In this document: piece by piece, positions 1-9,744 of the stretch
How positions within the stretch are numbered: the stretch's first letter is position 1
Layout: every line of letters begins with the position of its first letter
Source of the DNA: Halosimplex rubrum
GTDB taxonomy: Archaea > Halobacteriota > Halobacteria > Halobacteriales > Haloarculaceae
DNA: 64,000 nt
Direction: 5' to 3'
Assembly: GCF_013415885.1 (NCBI RefSeq)
Contig: NZ_CP058910.1
Span: 744,001-808,000 of the forward strand
The notes under the pieces: generated by a model
The model's input: only the letters and a program-made list of their open reading frames with translations
Database searches by the model: none
Told to the model about the DNA's origin: nothing
Position numbers and translations under genes: made by a program

Positions 1-1
1 C

Positions 2-547
2 GACCCGCTCGTCGAGCAGGCGCGGCTCACCCTCTCGGCGGCCGAAGATCTGGAGCGGCTCAGCGACCGCGCTCGCCTCGTCGAACGCGCCTTCGATGAC
101 GAGGTCGACCGTCAGGTGGTCGACGTCGCGGCCCTCTCGCGCTCGGTCGCGACCGCGGCCCGGGAGGCGGCGGACTCGGCGACGATCACCACGGAGCTGC
201 CCGACCGACTGCCCGCCCTGGCCGGCGGCCCGATCGAGGCCGCGCTGGAGAATCTCCTGTCGAACGCCGTGATCCACGGCGGTGAGTCGCCGGCCGTTCG
301 GATCGTCGGCCGGCGAGCGGGCGACGCGGTCGAGGTCGAAGTCGTCGACGACGGACCGGGGATCCCCGACGGCGAGCGGGCGGTCGTCTTCGAGGACCGA
401 CCGCTCACCCAGCTCTCCCACGGGACCGGACTCGGTCTCTGGCTGGCCAAGTGGGCCGTCGAGTCGTGTCACGGCCGCATCGACCACGAACGGACCGACG
501 GCGAGACCGTCGTCCGCGTGACGCTTCCCGCGGCCGACGCGAAGTGA
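2..547 (+). CDS. Histidine kinase, C-terminal part (5' end outside window)
   Basis: The reading frame is open from the first bases of the window, so only the end of the protein is seen (about 181 residues). It carries the HATPase_c fold of sensor kinases: an N box (ENLLSNAVIHG), a G1 box (DDGPGIP) and a G2 box (GTGLGLWLAKW), which bind ATP and phosphorylate a partner His. The residues before the N box look like the end of a HisKA dimerisation helix. The sensor part lies upstream, so the signal is unknown. The next gene, hemB, is convergent, so this gene ends its transcription unit. The kinase assignment is firm and the physiological role is open. Confidence 0.9.
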   Translation, partial: DPLVEQARLTLSAAEDLERLSDRARLVERAFDDEVDRQVVDVAALSRSVATAAREAADSATITTELPDRLPALAGGPIEAALENLLSNAVIHGGESPAVRIVGRRAGDAVEVEVVDDGPGIPDGERAVVFEDRPLTQLSHGTGLGLWLAKWAVESCHGRIDHERTDGETVVRVTLPAADAK

Positions 548-589
548 CCCCGGACGTCGACGCGGCCACCTTCGCTCGCGCGCGGCCCG

Positions 590-1570
590 CTACAGCCGCC
601 GGGCCACGTCCTCGGCGAAGTAGGTGAGGATCAGGTCCGCGCCCGCCCGTTTGATCGACAGCAGCGACTCGCGGGCGACCCCTTCGAGGTCCAGCCACCC
701 CTTCTCGGCGGCCGCGTGGAGCATCGCGTACTCGCCGGAGACGTTGTAGGCGGCGACCGGATGGTCGAAGTGCTCGCGCACGTCCGCGACCACGTCCAGA
801 TAGGGGAGCGCCGGCTTGACCATCAGCACGTCGGCGCCCTCCTCGACGTCCAGGGCGACCTCGCGCATCGCCTCGCGACCGTTGGCGGGGTCCATCTGGT
901 AGTGGCGGCGGTCGCCGAAGGCGGGCGCGCCGTCGGCGGCGTCGCGGAACGGCCCGTAGAACGCCGACTCGTACTTCGCCGCGTAGCTCATGACCGGCAG
1001 CGACTCGAACCCGCGCTCGTCGAGTTCGGCGCGGATCGCCCCGACCATCCCGTCGGTCATGCTGGAGGGCGCGACCATGTCCGCGCCCGCCTCGGCGTGG
1101 GAGGCGGCGGTCTTCGCCAGCAGGTCGAGGGTCCGGTCGTTGTCGACGGTCATGTGCGGGTCCGCGCGGGCGTCGTCCTCAACCACGCCGCAGTGGCCGT
1201 GGTCGGTGTACTCGCAGAGACACACGTCGGTGATCACGTAGGCGTCGGTCTCGTCGGTGATCGCCCGGACGGCGCGCTGGACGACGCCGTCGTCCGCCCA
1301 CGCACGCGAGCCCTCGGCGTCTTTCGACTCGGGGATCCCGAAGATCATGACCGCCTCGACGCCGGTCTCGCGGACTTCGCGGACGCGCTCGACCGCCTGG
1401 TCGACGGGCACGCGCTCGTGGCCCGGCATCGACTCGATCGGGACTCGTTCGTCGGTCGTCGCGTCGACGAACACGGGGGCGATCAGGTCCGACGCCGAGA
1501 GCTCGGTCTCTCGCACGAGCGGGCGGACGCCGTCGCTCCGGAGTCGCCGGGGTCGGCGTGACATGTCCAT
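590..1570 (-). CDS. hemB: Delta-aminolevulinic acid dehydratase (porphobilinogen synthase)
   Basis: This cytosolic enzyme condenses two 5-aminolevulinate molecules to porphobilinogen, the second committed step of haem and cobalamin tetrapyrrole synthesis. The 326-residue length fits the family. A Cys-rich metal site (CLCEYTDHGHCG) marks the zinc-dependent type. The two Schiff-base lysines lie in SYAAKYESAFYG and in LMVKPALPYLD. The start could be the Met at 1570 or the second Met at 1564; both leave the family core intact. No other hem gene lies beside it. The assignment is very secure. Confidence 0.97.
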   Translation of the reverse strand: MDMSRRPRRLRSDGVRPLVRETELSASDLIAPVFVDATTDERVPIESMPGHERVPVDQAVERVREVRETGVEAVMIFGIPESKDAEGSRAWADDGVVQRAVRAITDETDAYVITDVCLCEYTDHGHCGVVEDDARADPHMTVDNDRTLDLLAKTAASHAEAGADMVAPSSMTDGMVGAIRAELDERGFESLPVMSYAAKYESAFYGPFRDAADGAPAFGDRRHYQMDPANGREAMREVALDVEEGADVLMVKPALPYLDVVADVREHFDHPVAAYNVSGEYAMLHAAAEKGWLDLEGVARESLLSIKRAGADLILTYFAEDVARRL

Positions 1571-1694
1571 ACCCGCATTCGTCGTCTCGGGGTAATCAGG
1601 GTAGCGACCCGGCGGCGCCGGGCCCGGTCGAGCGGCGGTCGCGTCGCCCCCGAGCGGAAGACATTTGACCGATACGCCCGGACCGTTCGGGTGA

Positions 1695-2342
1695 ATGGCA
1701 TCACTGGACTCGACCCGTCGGTCCCGGCTGCGCGGGTTCGCCGAGGACTACGGGTTGATCGTCGTCGCCGGCTTCTTCTTTCTGCTGGCGGTCGCGGGCG
1801 CCGTCCTGTTCGTCTTCGGCGACGAGCAGTTCGCCCAGCGGATCATCGACACCTACGGCCTGCCCGCCCTGCTCCCCATCTTCGTCCTCGAAGGCGCGAT
1901 GCTGCTGTACTTCGCTCCCAGCGAGGCGCTCGTGCCGGGCGCCATCGAGTTCCTCGCGACCGAGTCGGCCGGCTACGAGTGGGCGACGATCGCGCTCATC
2001 TTCGCCGTCGCGACCGTCGGCGCGACGCTGGGGCAGGTCGCGCTGTTCCAGCTCGCCAAGCGCGGCGGTCGCGAGTGGCTGCTGCAGAAGCCGTGGTTCC
2101 GGATCGACGAGTCCAAGCTCGACCGTTTCGACCGCTGGTTCGACCGGTGGGGCAAGTGGGCCGTGCCCGTCAGCAACGCCCTCCTGTTCACCCGCGGCAT
2201 GCTGACCGTCCCCGCCGGCGTCGCCGAGATCGACACCCGCGAGTTCGCCGCCCTCTCCGCGGCCGGCACCGTCGTCTTCGAGGCCTGGCTCGCGCTCGCG
2301 TACCACTACGCCGTCTCGCTGGGTCTGCTGAACTTCTTCTGA
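1695..2342 (+). CDS. DedA/VTT-domain membrane protein
   Basis: A 215-residue integral membrane protein of the DedA (SNARE-associated, VTT) family, whose better-studied members act as lipid scramblases/flippases or in membrane homeostasis. A first membrane helix spans about residues 20-42, a re-entrant-like pair follows around 60-75 and 95-115, and two segments lie near the C terminus. The family signature shows as FTRGMLTVPAGVAEI at about 165-180. The ATG at 1695 directly follows the hemB promoter region, so the two genes are divergent. The substrate is unknown; the fold assignment is good. Confidence 0.8.
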   Translation: MASLDSTRRSRLRGFAEDYGLIVVAGFFFLLAVAGAVLFVFGDEQFAQRIIDTYGLPALLPIFVLEGAMLLYFAPSEALVPGAIEFLATESAGYEWATIALIFAVATVGATLGQVALFQLAKRGGREWLLQKPWFRIDESKLDRFDRWFDRWGKWAVPVSNALLFTRGMLTVPAGVAEIDTREFAALSAAGTVVFEAWLALAYHYAVSLGLLNFF

Positions 2343-2407
2343 ATCGCCCTGTCACTGCGTGACGGGGCACCGCAACGTTTTCGCGGACCCGCCGAGAGTC
2401 GCCGGAT

Positions 2408-2947
2408 ATGTCAGCCCCCGCGTTCCTCCCTGGCGACGGCGTCTCGCTTCACCCGGTCGAGGAGAGCGACCACGAGTTCCTCCAGCGAAACCTGAATCGT
2501 CCCGAAGTCCGCGCCGGCTTCGGCGCAGCGACGCTGCTCGACGAGGACGGCGTGGCGGAGTACGTCGAAGGGCTCGCCGACGGGGACGATACGGAGATAT
2601 TTCTCGTCCGTGCCGGCGGCGAGCGCGTCGGCGAGGCCTTCCTGTTCGAGCTGAACGAGCAACGGGGGACCGTCGAGATCGGCTACTGGATCGCCCCCGA
2701 ACACCAGGGCAACGGCTACGCGACCGCCGCCGCCGAACTGGTCGTCGACTACTGTTTCACCGAGCGGCGCCTCCACAAGGTCAACGCGCGCGTCCTGACG
2801 TTCAACGACGGGTCTCGGTCGGTACTCGAAACCGTCGGCTTCGAACGAGAGGGGTGCCGACGGGACGACTTCTACGTCGACGGCGAATACGTCGACGCCG
2901 ATCTCTACGGGATCGTCGAGAGCGAGTGGGACGGATTGGAGAACTAA
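2408..2947 (+). CDS. GNAT family N-acetyltransferase (RimJ/RimL-like)
   Basis: This 179-residue protein has the GNAT fold. The acetyl-CoA pyrophosphate loop is visible as APEHQGNGYATAAAELV, preceded by the beta strand EIGYWI. The C-terminal strands (VLTFNDGSRSVLETVGFEREG) match RimJ/RimL enzymes that acetylate protein N termini or small amines. The acceptor cannot be told from sequence. The gene ends 2 bases before the convergent CinA-like gene, so the two transcripts must meet with no room for separate terminators. Confidence 0.85.
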   Translation: MSAPAFLPGDGVSLHPVEESDHEFLQRNLNRPEVRAGFGAATLLDEDGVAEYVEGLADGDDTEIFLVRAGGERVGEAFLFELNEQRGTVEIGYWIAPEHQGNGYATAAAELVVDYCFTERRLHKVNARVLTFNDGSRSVLETVGFEREGCRRDDFYVDGEYVDADLYGIVESEWDGLEN

Positions 2948-2949
2948 AC

Positions 2950-3690
2950 TCACTCCTCGCCGTCGGGGTCGGCGACCCGCTCGTCGACCCACTCGACGGC
3001 GCGCTCGACCGTCGCGGGGTCGGTCCCGGTGACCTTCACGCGGCCGGGCTTGCCCCGCCGGGCGGGGTAGCTGCCGACCGCCACGTCGAACCGCTCGCGC
3101 ACGCCGTCGAGCACGTCCTTCAGCGCGCCCTCGGGCGTCGCGGTCTCGACCGACGCGGAGACGGCGTCGCCCCCGAACTCGCCGGCGACCGAGTCGAACA
3201 TCACCCGCAGCTCCTCGGGGAACCCCGGGAAGACGTAGACGTTCTCGACGACGCAGCCGGGGTTGAAGCTCTCGGCCGTCTGGAGCGGCCGGGCGCCCTC
3301 GGGCAGCGCCGCCGTCTCGTCCACATCCAGGTCGAAGTCGTGGGTCTCGTAGTACTCGGGGTCTTCCTCGCGGAACTGCCTCGCTTTCTCGGCGATCCGG
3401 TCGCGCACCTCGGGCTGGACTGCCAGGTCCCGGTCGAACGCGTCGGCGACGGCCTCGATCGTCACGTCGTCGGGCGTGTCGCCCAGCCCGCCGGTGACGA
3501 TGACGGCGTCGAAGGCCTCGGAGTAGTCGCCGACCCACCGCGCGATCAGCGCGCGGTCGTCCGGGATGGTGAGCATCCGCGCGACGGTCGCGCCGCGTTC
3601 GGTGAGCTGGCGAGCCAGCCAGGTCGCGTTCGTGTTCTCGGTGTCCCCGGCGAGCAGTTCGTCCCCGACCGTGACGAGCGCGACTTCCAT
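2950..3690 (-). CDS. CinA/MoaB-like molybdopterin-binding-domain protein
   Basis: The protein (246 residues) is almost entirely a MoCF-biosynthesis/CinA-type domain. It opens with EVALVTVGDELLAGDTENTN and contains VTGGLGDTPDDVT, the phosphate-binding loop of this fold. In CinA proteins the domain hydrolyses ADP-ribose; in MoaB/MogA it adenylates molybdopterin. The bacterial C-terminal nicotinamide-nucleotide amidase domain is missing, as is usual for archaeal stand-alone members. I start at the ATG at 3690, which begins the first beta strand; a TTG four codons upstream is less likely. Whether it serves nucleotide clean-up or cofactor synthesis is not decided by the sequence. Confidence 0.85.
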   Translation of the reverse strand: MEVALVTVGDELLAGDTENTNATWLARQLTERGATVARMLTIPDDRALIARWVGDYSEAFDAVIVTGGLGDTPDDVTIEAVADAFDRDLAVQPEVRDRIAEKARQFREEDPEYYETHDFDLDVDETAALPEGARPLQTAESFNPGCVVENVYVFPGFPEELRVMFDSVAGEFGGDAVSASVETATPEGALKDVLDGVRERFDVAVGSYPARRGKPGRVKVTGTDPATVERAVEWVDERVADPDGEE

Positions 3691-3781
3691 GGACGTGTGC
3701 AAGGTGTAGAACGGGTAAACGCTACCGGGTCGGCGACGACGAGCCGTCCGTGTCGTGAGCGGGAACGAGAGGACGGCGGTC

Positions 3782-5035
3782 TCAGACCAGCTCCTCGACG
3801 TCGACGCCCCAGCGCTTGTCGTCGTACTCGCGGTGGCGGTCGCTGCCGAGTTCGCGCTCGATGCGCCGGCGCAGTTGCTCGTTGGCCTGGCGGTCGATGT
3901 GGGCGAGTTCGTCGGCCTTGGCGACCGCCAGCGGCGGCCCCTGTTCGCCGGCCACGTCGTGGAGCACCTGCAGGCGCAGGGCCTCCCGGGTGTCTTCGTC
4001 CTCCGTGAACGCGTAGGGCGCCTCGACGCGGTAACAGAGGTCGTCGCGGGGGTCGTACAGCACGAAGAAAGTGACCTCGTAGGCTTCGGGATCGAGGCGG
4101 CGCTCGATGCCGAGCGCGTCGCCGTCGGCGGCCATCACGCGGTCGGTGCCGACCCGCGAGCGGAACCAGCCCGTCGCCGTGAGCGCGTCGGTCCGCAGCT
4201 CCCCCCGGTCGTCGCGGCGGGCGAGCACCCGCTGGAAGAAGGCGTTGTCGTTGGCCCAGGGGGCGTTGGTCTTCTCGCGGACGACCCTCGTGATCGCCTT
4301 GGCGGTGCTGTTCTTGATGAATCCGACCAGCGGCACGTCCCGGTCGACGAAGGTCTCGACGAGGCGGACGTAGTTCTCGACCACGTCGCGCGGGCGCTCG
4401 TCTTCGAGGAGCAAGTCCGCGAGTTCCGTGTCCCGTTCGCCCCACTTCAGGAGGCCGGTCGGATAGAGCGGCCCGTCGAGGATCAGCAGGTCGTCGACGA
4501 TTTCGGCCTGCTCGCGTGCGTGTTCGCTCTCGGCGAGGTACAGCGCGAGCGCGTGGACGACGTTCTGCTCGTAGCGGTCGACGCTGGGGGCGTGCAGCGC
4601 CCGCTCGCGGACGTAGCCCTCGTCCTGCATCGTCCAGTCCTCGTGACCGATGCGGTAGGCGTCGTCGTTGGAGTGGGCGGTCATCACGATGGTCCGGGCG
4701 CGGTGGAGGTCGAGATCCGAGGGCACGGCGGCCATCGCGGCCTGGGACACGTCGAGGACGAGCCCGTTCTTGAAGGTCGTGGGGTTGATCGTCCCCGAGT
4801 CCAGCCCGTGCTGGGTGGGGAACGGGGCGTCCCGGAGCGCGACGGCGTCGATCGGCACCTTCTCGCGGCGCTGCTCGCCCAGCGGTTCGAGGACGGGGCC
4901 GTCGTCGCGGAGCGGGTCGAGGAACTCCGCCCAGACGGTCTCGGCGGCGTCCTGGTGGTCGTCCTCGTCGACGCCCTCGCCGACGCGGCCGGCCAGGCGG
5001 GCGATGCCGTCGACGTGGACGGGGTCGAGTGTCAT
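3782..5035 (-). CDS. nurA: NurA 5'-3' nuclease (DNA double-strand break repair)
   Basis: NurA is the archaeal nuclease that works with the HerA helicase and Mre11-Rad50 to resect DNA ends. At 417 residues it fits haloarchaeal NurA. The metal-binding DGPL motif that defines the family is visible as LLILDGPLYP, about 200 residues in, and a second conserved stretch is VPLVGFIKNSTAK. The ATG overlaps the stop of the upstream gene by four bases (ATGA), so the two are probably translated together. HerA is not in the window. The NurA assignment rests on the DGPL motif, the GFIKNS region and length. Confidence 0.85.
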   Translation of the reverse strand: MTLDPVHVDGIARLAGRVGEGVDEDDHQDAAETVWAEFLDPLRDDGPVLEPLGEQRREKVPIDAVALRDAPFPTQHGLDSGTINPTTFKNGLVLDVSQAAMAAVPSDLDLHRARTIVMTAHSNDDAYRIGHEDWTMQDEGYVRERALHAPSVDRYEQNVVHALALYLAESEHAREQAEIVDDLLILDGPLYPTGLLKWGERDTELADLLLEDERPRDVVENYVRLVETFVDRDVPLVGFIKNSTAKAITRVVREKTNAPWANDNAFFQRVLARRDDRGELRTDALTATGWFRSRVGTDRVMAADGDALGIERRLDPEAYEVTFFVLYDPRDDLCYRVEAPYAFTEDEDTREALRLQVLHDVAGEQGPPLAVAKADELAHIDRQANEQLRRRIERELGSDRHREYDDKRWGVDVEELV

Positions 5036-5424
5036 TCCGTGGTGGGGTCTTCGGCGAGCATCTTCTCGATGGCGTCGGCGATCTCCTCGTAGGACTGCAT
5101 CTGGAGGCCGTCGGTGGTGATGAGCACGCCGCGGCGCTCGCCGGTCACTCGGAGGAGGTAGCCGTTGGTGAAGGCGCGGACGGTGAAGCGGTACTCGCCC
5201 AGCTCCGAGGACTGGTAGGCGTTGCGCGTGTCGCGGAAGCCGCGCCACTCGTGGCCGACGAAGGTGTCCAGGTCGGCGTCGCGTTCGAGGTCTTCCCGGA
5301 GGTACAGCTGCTCGAAATCGGAGCGCGTGAAGTAGGTCACCGACCGGAGGCTGTCGCCGGTCGCGGTCCGGGCCGTCGTCACGATCTGGTCGGCGAGGTC
5401 GTCCGATAGCAGTTGCGCGTCCAT
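5032..5424 (-). CDS. Conserved small protein translationally coupled to nurA
   Basis: A soluble, acidic 130-residue protein that I cannot assign to a characterised family. It shows alternating strands and helices, with TRSDFEQLYLREDLE and RFTVRAFTNGYLLRVTGERR as its most distinctive stretches, and ends in an acidic tail. No Cys, membrane segment or catalytic motif stands out. Its stop codon overlaps the nurA start, so it is expected to be co-expressed with the nuclease. A role as an accessory to end resection is a guess from position only. Confidence 0.7.
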   Translation of the reverse strand: MDAQLLSDDLADQIVTTARTATGDSLRSVTYFTRSDFEQLYLREDLERDADLDTFVGHEWRGFRDTRNAYQSSELGEYRFTVRAFTNGYLLRVTGERRGVLITTDGLQMQSYEEIADAIEKMLAEDPTTE

Positions 5425-5486
5425 GCCCTAACGATGGGGGGGCCACTCACAATAACTTTCCGCGGAATCGGGGGATCCGACCGGCG

Positions 5487-6056
5487 TCAACGGGTCGCAC
5501 GCTCTAGCGCCGCCCGACCGCCCGCGACCCACGTCCGGAACAGGTCCCGGTCGAGGGTCGGTTCGTCGGTCGCCGCGAGCGTCTCGGCGGTCCAGAAGCG
5601 CGCCGCCCCGGCGTCCGAGCCCGCCTCGATCTCGCCGCGCACGTCCGCGTAGTCGACCGCGAAGCGGATGCCGACGGTGTGCTGGGTCTCCGTGATCACG
5701 TACGTCGCGGTGTCGAACAGCACGAGGTCCTCGGGGTCGACGACCAGCGAGGTCTCCTCTTCGAGTTCGGCGGCGGCGTGTTCGTCGGGATCGTTCCCGA
5801 CTTCGACCTTCCCGCCCGGCGAGATCCACTTCCCGTCCGGCCGCGTGACGAGCAACATCGCGTCGCCGTCGTGCGGCTTCGCCGCACTGCCCGGGGGACT
5901 CCCTCCCCCGCTGTCGAGCACCGCGACGCGCGCGCTCGGGACTGGGTTGTGGAAGACGTACTCCTCGCAGTCGCGACAGCGCTGGACCGTCGGCTCGTCC
6001 ACGCCGACCAGCTCGCCCCCGCAGTGGGGACAGTAGTCCGGTGGCTCGTTGACCAT
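5487..6056 (-). CDS. Nudix hydrolase with N-terminal zinc ribbon
   Basis: The protein (189 residues) starts with a zinc ribbon (CPHCG ... CRDC, residues about 9-32), as in NudC-type NADH pyrophosphatases, followed by a Nudix fold. The Nudix box reads GGKVEVGNDPDEHAAAELEE. The Glu residues of the final E-L-E-E-E metal site are present, but the canonical first Glu is Asn, the Arg is Ala, and the closing Gly is Ser. Activity may therefore differ from a standard Nudix enzyme. I chose the ATG at 6056 because it sits just before the zinc ribbon and about 27 bases from an A/T-rich box. Confidence 0.85.
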   Translation of the reverse strand: MVNEPPDYCPHCGGELVGVDEPTVQRCRDCEEYVFHNPVPSARVAVLDSGGGSPPGSAAKPHDGDAMLLVTRPDGKWISPGGKVEVGNDPDEHAAAELEEETSLVVDPEDLVLFDTATYVITETQHTVGIRFAVDYADVRGEIEAGSDAGAARFWTAETLAATDEPTLDRDLFRTWVAGGRAALERATR

Positions 6057-6074
6057 GCTCCCTGAGCACACGCC

Positions 6075-6091
6075 ACACGTGTAAAAAATTT
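6075..6091. promoter_or_regulatory. Promoter region between Nudix gene and gpmI
   Basis: A perfect 8-bp palindrome (ACACGTGT, 6075-6082) abuts an A/T-rich box (AAAAAATTT, 6083-6091). The box is about 27-35 bases upstream of the Nudix ATG on the minus strand, the right distance for a TATA element of a leaderless transcript. The palindrome could be an operator. gpmI starts over 100 bases away and may use another promoter. Confidence 0.5.
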
Positions 6092-6208
6092 CTACACAGA
6101 ACGACCGTGAAGAAGGCGGTGCCGGTGGGCAGCGAGTCGGTCCGTGCGACCGTCAGATCGGTCGTGCGGACCGACACCGACTTGGGCGGCCCGGGCGGAC
6201 TCGGAGAT

Positions 6209-7765
<1,557 letters not shown>

Positions 7766-7802
7766 CCGAGAGCTTATCACTCATCCCGACCTGATTCGAG
7801 GT

Positions 7803-8084
7803 ATGAGCACCGACACCGACGGGACGGGCGAGGAGGACCCGACCGCGCCGGTCGAGATAACCCTCTCGCTCGGCGAGAGCGGTGACCTGTGGGTCGCCCG
7901 CGACGAGGAGACCGGCGTCGCCTCTCAGGGGGAGACCCGCGAAGCTGCCCTCGACAACCTCGACGAGGCGGTCGCTCTCTATCACGGCGATATCGGTCGC
8001 GAACCGACGGACGAAGAGCTACGCGAGGTCGGTATCGACCCCGAGGCGAACACCTCGGGGGACCTCCCGGACGTGCTGCAGTAG
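7803..8084 (+). CDS. hicB: HicB-family antitoxin-like protein
   Basis: A very acidic 93-residue protein with the short HicB fold: strands in VEITLSLGESGDLWVARDEE, then GVASQGETREAALDNLDEAV, the typical helix that packs against HicA. In HicAB modules HicB neutralises the mRNA-cutting HicA and often represses the operon. No separate DNA-binding domain is visible; the C-terminal tail is acidic. It is followed after 8 bases by the HicA-like gene, so the order is antitoxin first, the reverse of the classical hicA-hicB arrangement. Confidence 0.8.
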   Translation: MSTDTDGTGEEDPTAPVEITLSLGESGDLWVARDEETGVASQGETREAALDNLDEAVALYHGDIGREPTDEELREVGIDPEANTSGDLPDVLQ

Positions 8085-8092
8085 CCCGAGGG

Positions 8093-8347
8093 ATGGTCGC
8101 GCGCGATTTCTCCGGCGACGACGTGATCAAAGTGCTCGGGAACGTCGGGCGCTTCGAGTGGCAGCGGACGACCGGTGACCACGTCATCCTCACGTGGTCC
8201 CCACCGGAGGACCACGACACGGACCCGCGGACGGTGAGCGTGCCGCGCCACGACCGCATCGATACGGGAACGCTCCGACACATCGCCGAGCAAGCCGGCG
8301 CGGACGATTTCGACGCGTTCTGCGAGTGGATCGACCGCAACCGCTGA
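8093..8347 (+). CDS. hicA: HicA-family toxin-like protein (YcfA-type)
   Basis: An 84-residue protein of the HicA double-stranded-RNA-binding fold, a translation-independent mRNA interferase in toxin-antitoxin pairs. The N terminus (FSGDDVIKVLGNVGRFE) matches the usual first helix. The catalytic His region is TTGDHVILTW, in place of the more common GSHH-type sequence. The tail (IDTGTLRHIAEQAGAD) is the family's final helix. The ATG at 8093 follows hicB closely; a longer frame from 7889 would overlap hicB in another frame and is rejected. Confidence 0.8.
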   Translation: MVARDFSGDDVIKVLGNVGRFEWQRTTGDHVILTWSPPEDHDTDPRTVSVPRHDRIDTGTLRHIAEQAGADDFDAFCEWIDRNR

Positions 8348-8368
8348 GAGCGGTCGGCGATCGAAACG

Positions 8369-9328
8369 CTACAGCTCGATCGGCTCGCCGTCCTCGATGG
8401 ACTCGGTGACCGCCAGCGTCAGATCGAACGTCCGGCGGGCGTCGGCGTAGGGCGAGCGCAGGCCGGCGCCGTCGCCCGAGGCCACGGCGTCGACGAACGA
8501 CTCGACCTCGGCGGCGTAGGGGTTGCGGTCGAACGCCTCGTCGATCTCCTCGCCGTCGACGACGCCGGAGACGGACTGCTCCGTGACTTCGATGGTCGCG
8601 CCGTCGGCGACGACCTCCAGCCCGTGTTTGTCGTCCTCGGCGGCGCAGGTGGTCGAGACGTGCGAGACCGCACCGTTCTCGTGGGTCATCGTCGCCGAGG
8701 TGGCGTCGGAGAAGTCCACCTCGTCGGCGAGGCGGTGGCTCCCGGCCGCCGACACCCGGTCCACGTCGCCGACGAGGTGGCGGACGGTGTCGTAGACGTG
8801 GGTCGCCTGCTCGACGACCTGGCCGCCAGACTGCTCGGCGTGGCGCCACCAGTGGTCCTCGCCGCCGGCGACGCCGCCCCACCAGTAGCCGTCGACGTAG
8901 CCAACGTCGCGACCGGACAGGATCTCCCGTGCGCGCTCGACGCCCGCGGAGTAGCGCCAGTCGTAGCCGACCTGCGCGAGCACGTCGTTGTCCTCGATCG
9001 CGGCCTCGATCTCACGCGCTTTCTCGGTCGAGAGCGCGAGCGGCTTCTCGACGAACAGGTCGTAGCCGCGTTCGGCGGCGGCGATCTCCTGGTCCTCGTG
9101 GGCGAACGGTGGGAGACAGACGAAGACGGCGTCGGGGTCGGTCTCGGCGTAGCACTCGTGGTGGTCGGTGAAGGCGGGCGCGTCGAACCGCTCGGCCGCC
9201 GACTCGGCGGTCTCCTCGTCCACGTCGCAGATCCCGACGATGCGGGCGTCGTCGATGGATTCGAGGTTGTCGAAGTGCTGCCACTGGGCGATGCCGCCGG
9301 CGCCGACGAAGGCGATGTCGACCGTCAT
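8369..9328 (-). CDS. Gfo/Idh/MocA family NAD(P)-dependent oxidoreductase
   Basis: A 319-residue sugar or inositol dehydrogenase-like enzyme. The Rossmann motif is at the N terminus (DIAFVGAGGIAQWQHFDN), the family EKP motif appears as LFVEKPLAL, and a C-terminal alpha/beta domain follows, with VEQATHVYDTVRHLVGDV near the active site. The substrate cannot be named. The frame extends upstream to 9490, but the Rossmann strand begins at the ATG at 9328. It is convergent with hicA, 21 bases apart. Confidence 0.88.
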   Translation of the reverse strand: MTVDIAFVGAGGIAQWQHFDNLESIDDARIVGICDVDEETAESAAERFDAPAFTDHHECYAETDPDAVFVCLPPFAHEDQEIAAAERGYDLFVEKPLALSTEKAREIEAAIEDNDVLAQVGYDWRYSAGVERAREILSGRDVGYVDGYWWGGVAGGEDHWWRHAEQSGGQVVEQATHVYDTVRHLVGDVDRVSAAGSHRLADEVDFSDATSATMTHENGAVSHVSTTCAAEDDKHGLEVVADGATIEVTEQSVSGVVDGEEIDEAFDRNPYAAEVESFVDAVASGDGAGLRSPYADARRTFDLTLAVTESIEDGEPIEL

Positions 9329-9413
9329 TGACGGACCCGCGCGCCGACCGGGCAAAAAGGCGGCGTCGGCGGAGAGCCCGGCCGGATCGACGACCGGGGA
9401 GCGACGACCGCCG

Positions 9414-9650
9414 CTACTCCGGTTTCCAGTCGAGTTTGACGGTGAAGGCCTCGCGGCTGCCCCGCAGCAGCGAGGACATCTCGCGGACACCGACCTCCAC
9501 GCCGATGTTCTCGGGCGGCGCGAGGTGGACGGTGCGGTTGTTCACGTTCACGTCGAAGGATCCGTCGCCGCGCAGGTCGGCGGCGATCGATTCGAGCTTG
9601 TCGGCGGCCTCGTCGCGGGTCATGTCGTACGCTTCGAGCTCTTTCGACAT
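9414..9650 (-). CDS. Amphi-Trp domain protein
   Basis: A 78-residue single-domain protein ending in FTVKLDWKPE, the signature of the small amphi-Trp family common in haloarchaea. The central part (DGSFDVNVNNRTVHLAPPENIGV in two strands) predicts a compact beta fold after an N-terminal helix. Its function is unknown in the family. It stands alone, between two genes on the same strand with about 85-95 bases on each side. Confidence 0.85.
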   Translation of the reverse strand: MSKELEAYDMTRDEAADKLESIAADLRGDGSFDVNVNNRTVHLAPPENIGVEVGVREMSSLLRGSREAFTVKLDWKPE

Positions 9651-9744
9651 GCCCGTCCCTCGGGAATCGCGGCGGAAAAGTAACGGGCGTGAACCCGCGG
9701 TAACGGCGGCTTACGGGCCGACGATCTGGGTCTCGGCGGACCGG

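Noticed and set aside
716-1561. 281-codon frame opposite hemB
   Set aside because: Pure shadow of hemB, rich in Val/Gly/Arg, with no family signature.
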